Shown here: in pieces, positions 36,701-41,846 of the stretch | How positions within the stretch are numbered: the first letter of the stretch is position 1 | How the letters are laid out: the number at the start of each line of letters is the position of its first letter | Assembly (NCBI RefSeq): GCF_029852145.1 | Contig: NC_079977.1 | Span: 19,098,781 to 19,162,780 of the forward strand | Direction of reading: 5' to 3' | DNA length: 64,000 nucleotides | Origin: Microplitis mediator | Lineage: Eukaryota; Arthropoda; Insecta; Hymenoptera; Braconidae | Made by a program: the position numbers and the translations under genes | The notes under the pieces: generated by a model | What the model was told of the DNA's origin: nothing | Seen by the model: only the letters and a program-made list of their open reading frames with translations | The model's database searches: none

Positions 36701-39413
36701 AATAAATGCGAGTGCATAGAAAATTATTCTGCTCATTCCAATGATCTATGTACACCGCGTAAGTTTGCTGATAATAATTAAAAATGAATTGCCGAATCGC
36801 ATTTATAGATATATATATTCTTTTTAATTTCAAGTTTCACTAAACACTCTATGCCAGACATTAAACGACTGTGAACACATTCCAAACTCGATCTGCTCAA
36901 GGCGAAAGAGGTGTCAGTGTAGCGAAAATTTTATTGCAATAAGCGGCACAAAATGTGTGGAGCCTCTAGGTCAATTCTGTACAAAGAGTAAACCGTGTAC
37001 TATTGAGAATTCTATTTGTATTAATAATAAATGTCAATGCGATATTGGTTTTGTCAAGCAGTCAAATGCTGAGTGCATACCAAGTTAGTATTAGATTTAA
37101 ATGTTGAAATATCTGAATTTAAACTTCTCTGCTCATGTTCATGTATATTTAAGTTATGAGAGATGATTATTTTTATGAATCATCTATTTTTTTGACAGTA
37201 AGACCTACTCAAGTTTGCAATACAAATCACGATTGCCCAGGTAGGGGACAAGAGTGTTCTAGTCGAAAATGTGTTTGTAAAGCTAATCATATTGCATTGT
37301 CGAGCATAGAATGCGCACCAGTTTTGGATGGTTATTGTGTAAGGGACAAGGATTGCTACGTCAAGAATTCAGTTTGTCTATCAAATAGATGTCAATGTGA
37401 ATTCGATTATTTGCCGAATTCTAAGTATGAGTGTGAATCCAGTGAGTATAAGTTCTAATTTTGAATTCTAAGTATACAAGTGAAGTAACATTAATTTTGA
37501 TCACAAGCTACTATAACTGTTGGAATAATAAGTACAGATCAAGATATACTGAAAAAAATTAAAAATCATCTTAGATATTATCAACTTCTCGCTAAAAAAA
37601 TCATAAATTTGAAAAAACGTCTGGGCAACAGTTGTCCTCGCTGGCCAGCCCCAATACTTTCCGCTGTTTTCGAGTCCAAGAAGCTCGAATACATTGTTGT
37701 AAATGCATTTTCGAGCTTTTTGAGCACGAAATTACTCTTGGATGTTATCATCATTAAATTAAGTGTTAGTATAATAAAATTTAAGTCTATGGGAGAATTT
37801 TTAAGTTAACTTGGTTGAGACATTAAAATTTTACTTAAGGCTCCAGTACGAAATATTAAGAAAGATATCGAAATAGTCTTATGTGAAGCTTTGCCTTCGA
37901 GGACTTTACCTAGTAAACTTTCCATCGCAGTGCAGGTGCGCTTATGAGAGAGAAAGACAGATACTTGTTTATCCGTTTGTTTTTACTTCTATTTCACTTT
38001 CTCTTTTTCCGCTGTTTTCGAGCTCTTCCACCTCGAATATGTACTTTAACGAAATTAGTTTCGAGCTGAAGGAGCTCGAAAACAGCGGAAAGTTTTGTGG
38101 CTGGCTTTTGCAGGGTCAACCGGTACTCAGATTCATTTTCTTTGAATTCTACGTCTGAAAATTCAGACAGGTTCACCGTAAAAATTGACTTTGATCCACC
38201 TCCTGATTTTCAAAAATGTAGTAAAATATTGTTCATGGTATTTCATTTTATAATACTCATTTAATACTTTATTCAGTTTCGTTAGGAAAAGTGTGTTCGG
38301 TGGATACGGATTGTGAAAAAATTAAAAATTCAAGATGTTCAGCAGAAAATATATGCACATGTGGTATGAATTACTTTGCAGTTTATGAAATTCGTTGTCT
38401 ACCAACTTTAAGTGGATTTTGTTTAAATGATAACGACTGTTATTCTGATTCATTCCGTTGTACTGATAATCAATGTCAATGTAAAAGTAATTACACAGGA
38501 GTATCCGTTGACAAATGTGTTGAAAGTAAGTACAATTTAATCATGGTTAATTGGAGAAATCATGAAGTTTATTAGGAAATCCAGCAATTAAATTTATTTT
38601 CATGATACCAGCATCGAAACTTCAAATTTGAGTGTCTCTACAGCCGATCGAACCAAGCTAGTTCATAGCCGATGCTGCAATCAATTACTAGCGAATTTGT
38701 AATTCACAAACAGTAGGCAGAAACATTCGTGTTTATTTGCAACCTGATTACTCTCATTTGTTTGTTTGTCACTTCAGTTTACTCATTCCATTTTTCAAGT
38801 AACACGTTTAATTAACCATATAAAATTACTAAAAATGAGTGAAAATAATATTTTTGTCTTATTTACTATCTAGTAAGTGACAGTAAGTCACAGATTTTTC
38901 ATTCTCTAACAGTTCTCCGCATCGTCGGCTTGAAATTAACTTGTTTCTTACTGGCTGCTGACACCGAATCTTGCAGTTCCGATGCAGGCAATCATGAAAA
39001 ATATAGTGCGTGACTCAGGATGAAACATGATTTCAGACTGCGGGTGATGTAAGCTCTCGTCTACAATTCGGGCAGCAATCTTCACCCTAGCCTGAAATCG
39101 CCTTATTCCATCTCTTTTTATACAATATACTGTGATTTATGAATTGGTCTTTACAGCTCACTTGGTTAGTTCTTGTACTGATGTCTCGGAATGCAGTGAT
39201 TCATGGCATTCAGCCTGTTCACTTGAAGGAAAATGTATTTGTGCATTAAATAATATAGCAACCAAAACTTCAACATGTCTGCCAATTTTAAACGGATATT
39301 GTTGGAAAGATGATCAATGCATGGTTATGTACTCTGTTTGCAATAATTTCCGATGTCAATGCAAACCAAATTTCATCGCTGTCGCTAATAATCTATGCAT
39401 GCCAGTTAACTAA
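11062..39413 (+). CDS. Gene A: large secreted EB-module protein, 18 exons (whole gene span)
   Basis: One spliced frame joins 18 exons: a signal-peptide exon, a short cysteine-rich exon, three four-exon blocks A-B-C-D, then E-F-G-H. The sum is 4197 coding bases including the stop, or 1398 residues. Every junction is GT-AG. From exon 2 onward every intron is phase 1 and every internal cassette is a multiple of three. In the cassettes I checked, each encodes 12 cysteines in two halves of the form C-x5-C-x6/8-C-x4/5-C-x-C-x10/11-C, as in EB-module proteins. Insect relatives are often named prion-like Q/N-rich domain protein 25, although no Q/N-rich region occurs here. No membrane segment follows the signal peptide, so secretion is inferred. 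There is no signal exon or terminal exon between blocks, which argues for one gene. Function is unknown; extracellular matrix, immunity or glandular secretion are all possible. Long repeat-filled introns make the exact transcript uncertain. Confidence 0.75.
11450..12050. repeat. ~590-bp repeat, inverted relative to the copy in the last intron
   Basis: CAAGTCGATGATGCGGAGAAC, GAACGAGAAATCTGT and GCATCGGCTCGAAATTAGC occur here in intron 1 of gene A. Their reverse complements occur in reversed order at 38582-39110 in the last intron. Gene C has the same pair (47740-49440 and 56606-57120). A 131-bp element is inserted at 11518. Confidence 0.8.
11518..11648. mobile_element. 131-bp element with CCTGGGTCGAAAAA ends
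   Basis: The ends CCTGGGTCGAAAAATTTGAT and TTTTTGACCCTGG are flanked by TA at 11516-11517 and 11649-11650. Gene C at 47810-47820 has the uninterrupted sequence GAAACTAGTTAATTTC, which is the empty site. A larger relative is at 46051-47304. Confidence 0.8.
12075..12165 (+). CDS. Gene A exon 2: remainder of knottin-like domain
   Basis: The acceptor is TTTATTTAG at 12066-12074 and the donor is GTAATG at 12166. The exon is 91 bases, phase 0 in and phase 1 out. It encodes CDPRNLLPCCDDNFTC followed by KLKESRGGFVCGEKG. Together with the cysteine at the end of exon 1 the spacing is C-x6-C-x7-CC-x5-C-x10-C, identical to gene C. Confidence 0.75.
12458..12994. mobile_element. CACTGTAAAAA element, array copy 1
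   Basis: The ends are CACTGTAAAAAATCACC and CGCTCTTTTTACAGTG, with TA on both sides. The interior repeats ACTCCGCTTTTACACCGGTTACCCCG, giving a by-product frame of 73 codons. This copy carries the longest run of that minisatellite. Confidence 0.88.
13131..13625. mobile_element. CACTGTAAAAA element, array copy 2
   Basis: Ends and TA flanks are the same as in copy 1. It is 495 bp, with fewer internal CCGCTTTTACACCGG units. Confidence 0.88.
13762..14245. mobile_element. CACTGTAAAAA element, array copy 3
   Basis: It has the same ends and TA flanks, is 484 bp, and is more diverged inside. Its right flank runs directly into the inverted end of the outer element. Confidence 0.88.
14300..14443. repeat. 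Repeat shared by the introns before each A cassette (first part)
   Basis: TTGAGTCTTGGGGACGAG and AAATTAGATTTTGGTAATGATTA recur at 21462-21560 with 22660-22690, and at 50270-50520 with small changes. This shows that the block duplications carried the intron with the exons. Confidence 0.7.
14444..15393. mobile_element. 950-bp foldback element with TTA duplications
   Basis: The ends are CACCGGCACACAAAAAAAAA and TTTTTTTTTGTGTGCCGGTG, flanked by TTA at 14441-14443 and 15394-15396. Arms of nearly 300 bp are almost perfect inverse copies (GGACCGATTTATTCCCATG versus CATGGGAATAAATCGGTCC). A 3-bp TTA duplication is the pattern of PIF/Harbinger elements. Related introns near 22680 and 50515 show the empty site. 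No transposase frame. Confidence 0.82.
15706..16310. mobile_element. Element with GCACGCCTCGGAAGC ends
   Basis: TTGCACGCCTCGGAAGC near 15709 is inversely matched by GCTTTCGAGGCGTGCA near 16292-16307. The other D-to-A introns (for example near 23000) lack this insert. The 97-codon minus frame partly inside it has no recognisable domain. Confidence 0.6.
16622..16870 (+). CDS. Gene A cassette A1 (EB module)
   Basis: 249 bases between TTAAAATGCAG and GTAATT, phase 1-1. It encodes GHSCQNNDDCRNINHATC and, later, APALRAFCWNGEKC with a final DECQC-like NECQCDESSV. Twelve cysteines. The frame would stop three codons past the donor, so the exon boundary is well fixed. Long minus-strand frames across it are shadows. 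Confidence 0.78.
17208..17761. mobile_element. CACGGAAAAAAATTAATCG element in the A1-B1 intron
   Basis: The ends are CACGGAAAAAAATTAATCGTG and its inverse, with TA at 17206-17207 and 17762-17763. The interior is an array of a ~38-bp unit, ATGTAGCCGAAACATGACAA with ATCATGT palindromes. Block 2 has a different element in the same position. Confidence 0.88.
17764..18382. other. Conserved part of the A-B intron, block 1
   Basis: TTATCTAGAAAGGAACG, ATTTCCCGGGTAATTTTACTC and GCGGCATTTGCGCTGTTC recur in the A-B introns of blocks 2 and 3. The segment to 18058 is a degraded copy of the CCCGGGAAAAAA element seen at 32467. Confidence 0.6.
18383..19361. mobile_element. 979-bp CCCTCGCGGTTTTG element with AG duplications
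   Basis: CCCTCGCGGTTTTGCGAA is matched by TTCCAAAACCGCGAGGG. It is flanked by AG at 18381-18382 and 19362-19363. Block 2 (GCGCCAGTGTGCTAG near 27890) and block 3 show the empty site. The interior has TTTACCG/CGGTAA words and a tRNA-like segment. Confidence 0.85.
18927..19003 (+). other. tRNA-like segment inside an inverted-repeat element
   Basis: TTGGCATAATGGTTATCAG resembles an internal box A and GGGATCGAGCTC resembles box B, at a normal tRNA distance, followed by a long T run. The acceptor arm is not convincing, so this is not called a functional tRNA gene. It is more likely a tRNA-derived, SINE-like insert. Confidence 0.5.
19661..19906 (+). CDS. Gene A cassette B1 (EB module)
   Basis: Acceptor CATTCCAG, donor GTAAGT at 19907. 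246 bases, one codon shorter than the other B cassettes because NGTC replaces NGTSC. It encodes GSFCKTDSDCGRVKFAEC and ends NVCECKSMFQ with TECKR. Phase 1-1. The open frame upstream of 19661 is intron. Confidence 0.78.
19907..20829. other. B1-C1 intron with an LTR-like insertion or replacement
   Basis: The first ~370 bases match the B-C introns of blocks 2 and 3 and of gene C. From about 20300 (CCCGGGTGTAACGGCTAGTT) to 20780 the sequence differs, is more GC-rich and carries several direct TTAAATAA-type words. It begins TGTAACG, as many insect LTRs do, and could be a solo LTR that replaced or deleted part of the intron. No clear target duplication was found. Confidence 0.4.
20830..21078 (+). 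CDS. Gene A cassette C1 (EB module)
   Basis: Acceptor TTTCTTAG, donor GTATAT at 21079, 249 bases, phase 1-1. It encodes LGMDCRESIDCQNFLAHSEC, CACRHGHYEMNDTTC, and INYKCQCKPGYVYRESKC. The stretch around CRHGHYEMNDTT is nearly identical in C2 and in gene C but not in C3. NDT is a possible N-glycosylation site. Confidence 0.8.
21157..21405 (+). CDS. Gene A cassette D1 (EB module)
   Basis: Acceptor TTTACTGCAG, donor GTAAAT at 21406, 249 bases, only 78 bases after C1. It encodes LGTPCQTVKDCAGIEF and RNKCECMENHFVSSNDLC. Phase 1-1. C and D cassettes are always a close pair, in all four blocks. Confidence 0.8.
21462..21625. repeat. Repeat shared by D-to-A introns (tRNA-flavoured)
   Basis: CTTGGGGACGAG followed by CACCCGGTGGCAAGTTGATAAAATAGTTAACGCTTACGG has a weak tRNA-like look (AAGT-GATAAAATAGTTAACGC, then GGGTCATCAATCAACC). 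The gene C counterpart is at 50270-50430. No functional tRNA is inferred. Confidence 0.5.
21626..22592. mobile_element. CACGGAAAGAAAATTATGG-type element, copy 2 (inverted relative to copy 1)
   Basis: Ends CACGAAAAGAAAATTATGG and CATAATTTTCTTTCCGTG, with TA flanks at 21624-21625 and 22593-22594. It is built of GGAATGGTTCCCATAAT palindromic units around the same AT-rich core as at 9899-10660. Gene C near 50420 (CCGTGGGAAATCAAG) lacks it. Confidence 0.87.
22593..23291. other. Conserved D1-A2 intron sequence
   Basis: This stretch matches 15400-15700 with 16330-16620, 30890-31680 and 51560-52006, for example GTAAACATTACCATCGT. It is the intron portion carried with each block. No gene was seen. 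Confidence 0.6.
23292..23540 (+). CDS. Gene A cassette A2 (EB module)
   Basis: Acceptor AAAATGTAG, donor GTAATT at 23541, 249 bases, phase 1-1. It encodes LGHPCQNNADCRGIYHAIC and ALMAFCSKGEKC. Twelve cysteines are kept. No forward frame from an ATG exists, so it is easily missed. Confidence 0.78.
23874..24517. mobile_element. CACTGTAATAAATCCCGAGTG element in the A2-B2 intron
   Basis: CACTGTAATAAATCCCGAG and CGAATTTTTTACAGTG with TA flanks (23872-23873, 24518-24519). The interior has CACTCCG/CGGAGTG words and a TG-rich array at 24115-24265. It occupies the same intron position as the unrelated element at 17208 in block 1. Confidence 0.87.
24115..24265. repeat. TG/CA-rich simple repeat
   Basis: TGTGTGC and GTGTGCAAATG units. 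It lies inside the CACTGTAATAAATCCCG element. The cysteine-rich frames across it are by-products. Confidence 0.9.
24928..25941. mobile_element. 1014-bp GGGGAGCGCGGTGTTGCCCCGG element
   Basis: GGGGAGCGCGGTGTTGCCCC is inversely matched by GGGGTGACCCCACGCTCCCC. The flanks are TA at 24926-24927 and 25942-25943. Block 1 (CAAAATAATTACTGTAAAGC near 18210) shows the empty site. Words such as GACCGGGGTGACC and CCGGTCAC recur internally. The 80-codon internal frame has no recognised domain. Confidence 0.85.
26109..26665 (-). mobile_element. CACTGTAAAAA element, inverted copy
   Basis: CACTGTAAAAAGAGCGGTG and GGTGATTTTTTACAGTG with TA flanks. Same family as the array at 12458-14245, in the opposite orientation. 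The internal minisatellite GGTGTAAAAGCGGAGTAAAATC produces the 81-codon minus frame. Confidence 0.88.
26671..27764. mobile_element. AAAAAATGGCCCGATC element
   Basis: AAAAAATGGCCCGATCAAAT is matched by TTGGATCGGGCCATTTTTT at 27746-27764. The interior is full of ATTGTATACAATT-type words and holds the element at 26805. Confidence 0.7.
26805..27730. mobile_element. CACGTAAAGAATTTTTCG element
   Basis: CACGTAAAGAATTTTTCG and CGAAAATTATTTCCGTG with TA flanks at 26803-26804 and 27731-27732. The interior carries GAGTAATTTTTACTC palindromes and the inverse pair CTGGGCCGTTGC / GTAATGGCCCAAG. Confidence 0.78.
28203..28451 (+). CDS. Gene A cassette B2 (EB module)
   Basis: Acceptor CTTTCAG, donor GTAAGT at 28452, 249 bases, phase 1-1. 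It encodes LGSSCKSDYDCERIEFAKC and ILNEFCEDNADCKVDNSEC. It is clearly closer to the gene C cassette B (52652) than to B1 or B3. Confidence 0.8.
28452..29901. other. B2-C2 intron with an internal repeat
   Basis: The 5' part holds an 83-codon frame (28571-28822) also open in gene C. The middle holds two diverged copies of a segment with GGAAAATTRAAACG and CAAGATTCTTTCTA words (about 28990-29130 and 29335-29500). This is the longest B-C intron and so may be closest to the ancestral state. Confidence 0.5.
29902..30150 (+). CDS. Gene A cassette C2 (EB module)
   Basis: Acceptor ATTCTTAG, donor GTATAT at 30151, 249 bases. It encodes LGMDCRESVDCHVFLDHSEC, CACRHGHYEMNDTTC and INQKCQCKPGYVYQESEC. The minus-strand frames across it are shadows. 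Confidence 0.8.
30229..30477 (+). CDS. Gene A cassette D2 (EB module)
   Basis: Acceptor TTCCTGTAG, donor GTGAGT at 30478, 249 bases, phase 1-1. It encodes LGMPCQTEGDCQEIEF and REKCECTEYHSVHSNGIC. It is the most diverged of the four D cassettes in its second half. Confidence 0.8.
30478..31680. other. D2-A3 intron
   Basis: It contains an unassigned 350-bp stretch (30550-30890, including a 111-codon frame without recognisable motifs), the conserved D-A intron sequence and the element at 31310-31638. Confidence 0.55.
31310..31638. mobile_element. 329-bp CCCTCGCAGATTTGAATC element with AT duplications
   Basis: CCCTCGCAGATTTGAATCACGG is inversely matched at the other end, with AT at 31308-31309 and 31639-31640. 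The interior is ACGGTGGAAACACCGTGG-type palindromic units. It ends only 40 bases from the splice acceptor of cassette A3. Frames through it are by-products. Confidence 0.87.
31681..31929 (+). CDS. Gene A cassette A3 (EB module)
   Basis: Acceptor TTAAAATGCAG, donor GTAACT at 31930, 249 bases, phase 1-1. It encodes LLGHSCRSDRDCRHINHGIC, ALRSFCWKGEIC and DDECQCDENFIQQSNNQC. Confidence 0.78.
32262..32445. repeat. Tandem TTTACCGTAATTTACGG array at the shared insertion position
   Basis: CCCTAGCGGATCCGAATTACGG is followed by repeats of GCCTAGCA-AATTACCGTAAATTACGG. It lies in the A3-B3 intron where blocks 1 and 2 have other elements. The left end looks like an element terminus; the right end is not clear. 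Confidence 0.6.
32564..32607. repeat. Perfect 44-bp palindrome
   Basis: GGGACATGTGATTTGTGTTA is followed at once by its exact inverse with no spacer, centred between 32585 and 32586. A weaker inverted match extends about 18 bp further on each side (AAATTGAGT). Confidence 0.95.
33055..33850. repeat. Copy of a Helitron-like interspersed repeat
   Basis: GGTTGACCCTGCAGGCCAGC, GAATTGACCGATTGAGACG and ACACTCGGACATTCTTCTAA occur in the same order as in the longer copy at 62560-63535. Partial copies lie near 37610, 38005-38130, 40290-40440, 42230-42490 and 55460. No coding capacity was seen. Confidence 0.65.
33632..33737. repeat. CA microsatellite
   Basis: About 100 bases of CA dinucleotides with a few TA breaks, expanded at the place where other copies of the host repeat have ACATACAGACATACGTACACTC. 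Confidence 0.95.
34940..35188 (+). CDS. Gene A cassette B3 (EB module)
   Basis: Acceptor TCATTCCAG, donor GTAAGT at 35189, 249 bases, phase 1-1. It encodes SSCETDSDCNGVKFAEC and FCVDDDDCKVDNSRC. It is the most diverged B cassette but keeps all twelve cysteines. Confidence 0.78.
35484..35775. mobile_element. Palindromic element with GACCGTTGATCCGAGGACAA ends
   Basis: GACCGTTGATCCGAGGACAA is inversely matched by TTGTCCTCGGATCATCGGTC. The interior pairs ATACTCACACACATATAAATG with its inverse. It interrupts a segment of the B-C intron that is continuous in blocks 1 and 2 (GATACCCTAAATTTG). Confidence 0.8.
36183..36431 (+). CDS. Gene A cassette C3 (EB module)
   Basis: Acceptor TTTCTTAG, donor GTATGT at 36432, 249 bases. 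It encodes MGMDCREST and SDAYKCECPLGYYAISNETC in place of the CRHGHYEMNDTT stretch shared by the other C cassettes. The second half, INHKCQCKPDYVYRGSKC, is conserved. Confidence 0.8.
36510..36758 (+). CDS. Gene A cassette D3 (EB module)
   Basis: Acceptor TTTACTGTAG, donor GTAAGT at 36759, 249 bases, 78 bases after C3. It encodes LDMPCQTESDCVGIQF and PNSYCLRNKCECIENY. The second half is closest to D1. Confidence 0.8.
36835..37083 (+). CDS. Gene A cassette E (EB module)
   Basis: Acceptor ATTTCAAG, donor GTTAGT at 37084, 249 bases. It encodes NTLCQTLNDCEHIPNSIC, RCQCSENFIAISGTKC and INNKCQCDIGFVKQSNAEC. It is present once per gene, with its gene C counterpart at 54710. There is no forward frame with an ATG, so it would be missed by a simple scan. 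Confidence 0.78.
37199..37441 (+). CDS. Gene A cassette F (EB module)
   Basis: Acceptor TTTTGACAG, donor GTGAGT at 37442, 243 bases, phase 1-1. It encodes QVCNTNHDCPGRGQECSSRK and YVKNSVCLSNRCQCEFDYL. It is two codons shorter than most cassettes, and the same is true in gene C. Confidence 0.8.
37442..38276. other. F-G intron
   Basis: It contains fragments of the Helitron-like repeat, including an inverted pair of CCGCTGTTTTCGAGCTC at about 38009 and its inverse near 38079. Frames here have no recognisable domain. The gene C intron (55282-56301) carries related sequence. Confidence 0.55.
38277..38525 (+). CDS. Gene A cassette G (EB module)
   Basis: Acceptor TTTATTCAG, donor GTAAGT at 38526, 249 bases, phase 1-1. 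It encodes GKVCSVDTDCEKIKNSRC, ICTCGMNYFAVYEIRC and NQCQCKSNYTGVSVDKC. Confidence 0.8.
38582..39110. repeat. Inverted copy of the intron-1 repeat in the last intron
   Basis: GATACCAGCATCGAAACTTC, CTCCGCATCGTCGGCTTGAA and GATGCAGGCAATCATG are the reverse complements of segments at 11450-12045. The gene C copy at 56606-57120 is in the same position, so this repeat predates the gene duplication. Confidence 0.8.
39157..39413 (+). CDS. Gene A terminal cassette H (EB module and stop)
   Basis: Acceptor GTCTTTACAG, end at TAA 39411-39413, 257 bases. It encodes VSSCTDVSECSDSWHSAC, GYCWKDDQC and CQCKPNFIAVANNLCMPVN. The protein ends five residues or fewer after the last cysteine, with no membrane anchor or tail. 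Gene C ends in the same way. Confidence 0.8.
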
Positions 39414-39510
39414 AAGAAAATCTGAGTAACAGTGGATCCTATGAACCATTTTCAACTTTGTTTCTGTAGATTAGGTGTTCTATCATTTACAATAGAACAT
39501 TGTAACACTC

Positions 39511-39516
39511 AATAAA
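39511..39516 (+). promoter_or_regulatory. Polyadenylation signal AATAAA of gene A
   Basis: AATAAA lies about 97 bases after the stop, in a 3' region that is also similar in gene C. Confidence 0.5.
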
Positions 39517-40984
39517 ATTAAATATCATCATAAAGAGTTTTTCTTCTTAATCCTTTAATAAAAAATTTATGAAATATTAGTCACCCTTTTCCGAATACCT
39601 GATTACTATCTGATTCCGCTTGAAGACAGCGGAAAAATAGGTGACAGGTAGGCAAAATGGGATCGCTAAAGAAATAGTGGATTAGCGAATTCTGATACAG
39701 TCGATCCTTTTTATTGACTTATATTTGAAGTTATTGAATAAAACTATTAGTTGCCACAGAAATAGATCACTTCCATAAAACGTTTGAAAAATTTTTTTTT
39801 AGTCAAAAAAATGACTATTATAAGATTGGTTATTTATAATCAAAGAAAACAGAGATCTGCATGATACAGATGCCTGGAAAACAAAATCATTTAAGATAAG
39901 TATTTTGTATAAAATTCAATCATAGCAAACAAGACACCGTATGTTTTTTTTCGTGGTCAACAATATTTCGAGTTCATTAACAATTCCTGTAAGAAAATTA
40001 AAAACAAAAATAAGGGTCAATCAAATTGTACAAAAATTATGATAAGAACTAAATGACAGTCATCACGGTACAGAGTGAAAGTAGTTTTGAGTTAGACCAT
40101 AACCTTAAAATATGAAATATTTGATAAAACATCAGAGAACAATAATTTCTGTAATGTTTTTCTGACGATAGATTCTAAAATAACAAACCGATTACAATAA
40201 ATTGTGCAGCAATCGAAAAAGACCGTAAAGGTGAAGACCTGGTATATTTTTTTAACCGTTCAGTACATTCGATTGTAAAGTTTCCATGAAAAACGTTATT
40301 TTTAGAATTTTAGAATCAATTGAAAATTGTTATCGACGCGTTTTATCAAATTCTTATGCTGATTAGATTTTGGAATCGATTCATCAAGTCGTTTCTCAAA
40401 AAGTTTCAAAAAAATCAGAAAAATTTTTTTTTATATTTTAAGAAAGAACCATCTAAATCAATTAATTTATTAAAAATAGTAGAATGATTACACACACATA
40501 CACTCACACGTACATACACGTTGAAAAAAATTCGAACTTGACCATCTTGCAAAAAGGAATGCTTACTATCTGTATGTGATAATCGTTATCATGCTTCGAA
40601 TTTAACTATTCATTTCGCTTATAGTAATAATTACTATTGCCGATAGTAATAGTTACCATCTAAACAGTAATGTAAGCTACTCTTTCCTGAATACTGAGCC
40701 GTTCGCTCGGTAGGCATCTTGAGGCCTGCAGCCTCTGACGTCAGGAGCTACCCCCAGCCTGTGAAGGTTCACCTTCACTAGAGAAGGGCAAGATGGACAT
40801 TGAGGCGGACGAAGAAGAGGCATTCCGACAGAGCCCTCCGAGAGGACCCAACGTGACGTCATCTAGCTATACTCACCCTTTCCCTTATTACGTTATTATT
40901 ATTAACTGTTCATATTATACGATCAGCTGTAAAGTTTAATAATGTTTAATTGTTAAATAAATATTTGGTTCTATCTACTAGCAA

Positions 40985-41846
40985 CCCGGGAAAAAATGAT
41001 CAGACCTGACCATGCCTGTTCATGTATGATCAGGCCTGAAATTAGACCTGATCATGCCTGCTCATGTATGATTAGGCCTGAAATTAGACATGATCAGGCC
41101 TGATCATACCTGTCCATGCCTGTTCATGTCTGTCCATGTCTGAAGCGTTGAATACACTCAGGCCTGATCATGCCTGTTCATACCTGTTCATGTCTGTCCA
41201 TGTCTGAAGCGTTGAATACACTCAGGCCTGATCATGCCTGTTCATACCTGTTCATGCCTGGTCATGTCTGAAGCGTTAAATACGCTCATGCCTGATCATA
41301 CCTGTCCATGCCTGGTCGTGTCTGAAGCGTTAAATACGCTCAGGCCTGATCATACCTGTCCATGCCTGTTCATGCCTGGTCATATATGTTCATGTCTGTT
41401 CATGGCTGTTCATGTCTGCTCATAGATCTAAAATTTTGTTGACCAAGAATCTATCACGTATAAGATTTTTATTACTTGAAGTTCATACGAAACTTACTTT
41501 TCAACTAAATCTCTTAGGTCAGTGGGTAGCGAGTTACACTTTCGAGCGCAAGGTCCACGGTTCAAATCCTGCACACGCCCGAATTTTTTATTTTTTTTAT
41601 TTTTATAGCAATAATTATATACATGTATAATTGAATATAGTTATACATAATTATATATAATTATATAGGGCCATTTTTTATATATAATTTTTTTACCCGG
41701 ATGGGCATGAACAGACATGAACATACCTGATCAGACCTGAACATGCCTGATCAGGCCTGGTCAGGCATGGTCATTTTTCATGTCTGATCAGGCCTGAAGA
41801 CTCATGCCTGTTCATGTCTGATCAGATCTGATCATTTTTTCCCGGG
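40985..41846 (+). mobile_element. CCCGGGAAAAAATGATCAGACC element, copy 1
   Basis: CCCGGGAAAAAATGATCAGACC and AGATCTGATCATTTTTTCCCGGG, flanked by AA at 40983-40984 and 41847-41848. The interior is a minisatellite of CATGCCTG, CATACCTG and TCTGAAGCGTTRAATACRCTCAGG units, followed by a tRNA-like segment and an AT-rich tract. Confidence 0.87.
41508..41582 (+). other. tRNA-like segment inside the CCCGGG element, copy 1
   Basis: TTAGGTCAGTGGGTAGCGAG resembles box A and GGTTCAAATCC is a near-consensus box B, followed by a T-rich tract. The 3' half AGGTCCACGGTTCAAATCCTG forms a plausible T-arm. The whole cloverleaf was not confirmed, so it is listed as tRNA-derived rather than as a tRNA gene. Confidence 0.6.

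Noticed and set aside
11062..39413. Three or four separate genes, one per A-B-C-D block
   Set aside because: No signal-peptide exon, start codon or terminal cassette was found between blocks, and D-to-A phases match. One gene is simpler, although transcript data could change this.
39413..39475. Extra 3' exon after cassette H, because TTTCTGTAG/ATTAGGTG is conserved as TTTTGCAG/ATTAGGTG in gene C
   Set aside because: There is no donor at the end of cassette H, and both genes have an in-frame stop there. The acceptor-like site is probably vestigial.
41508..41582. Functional tRNA gene
   Set aside because: The box B is good, but the acceptor and anticodon arms do not pair convincingly, and the segment is duplicated within a mobile element.
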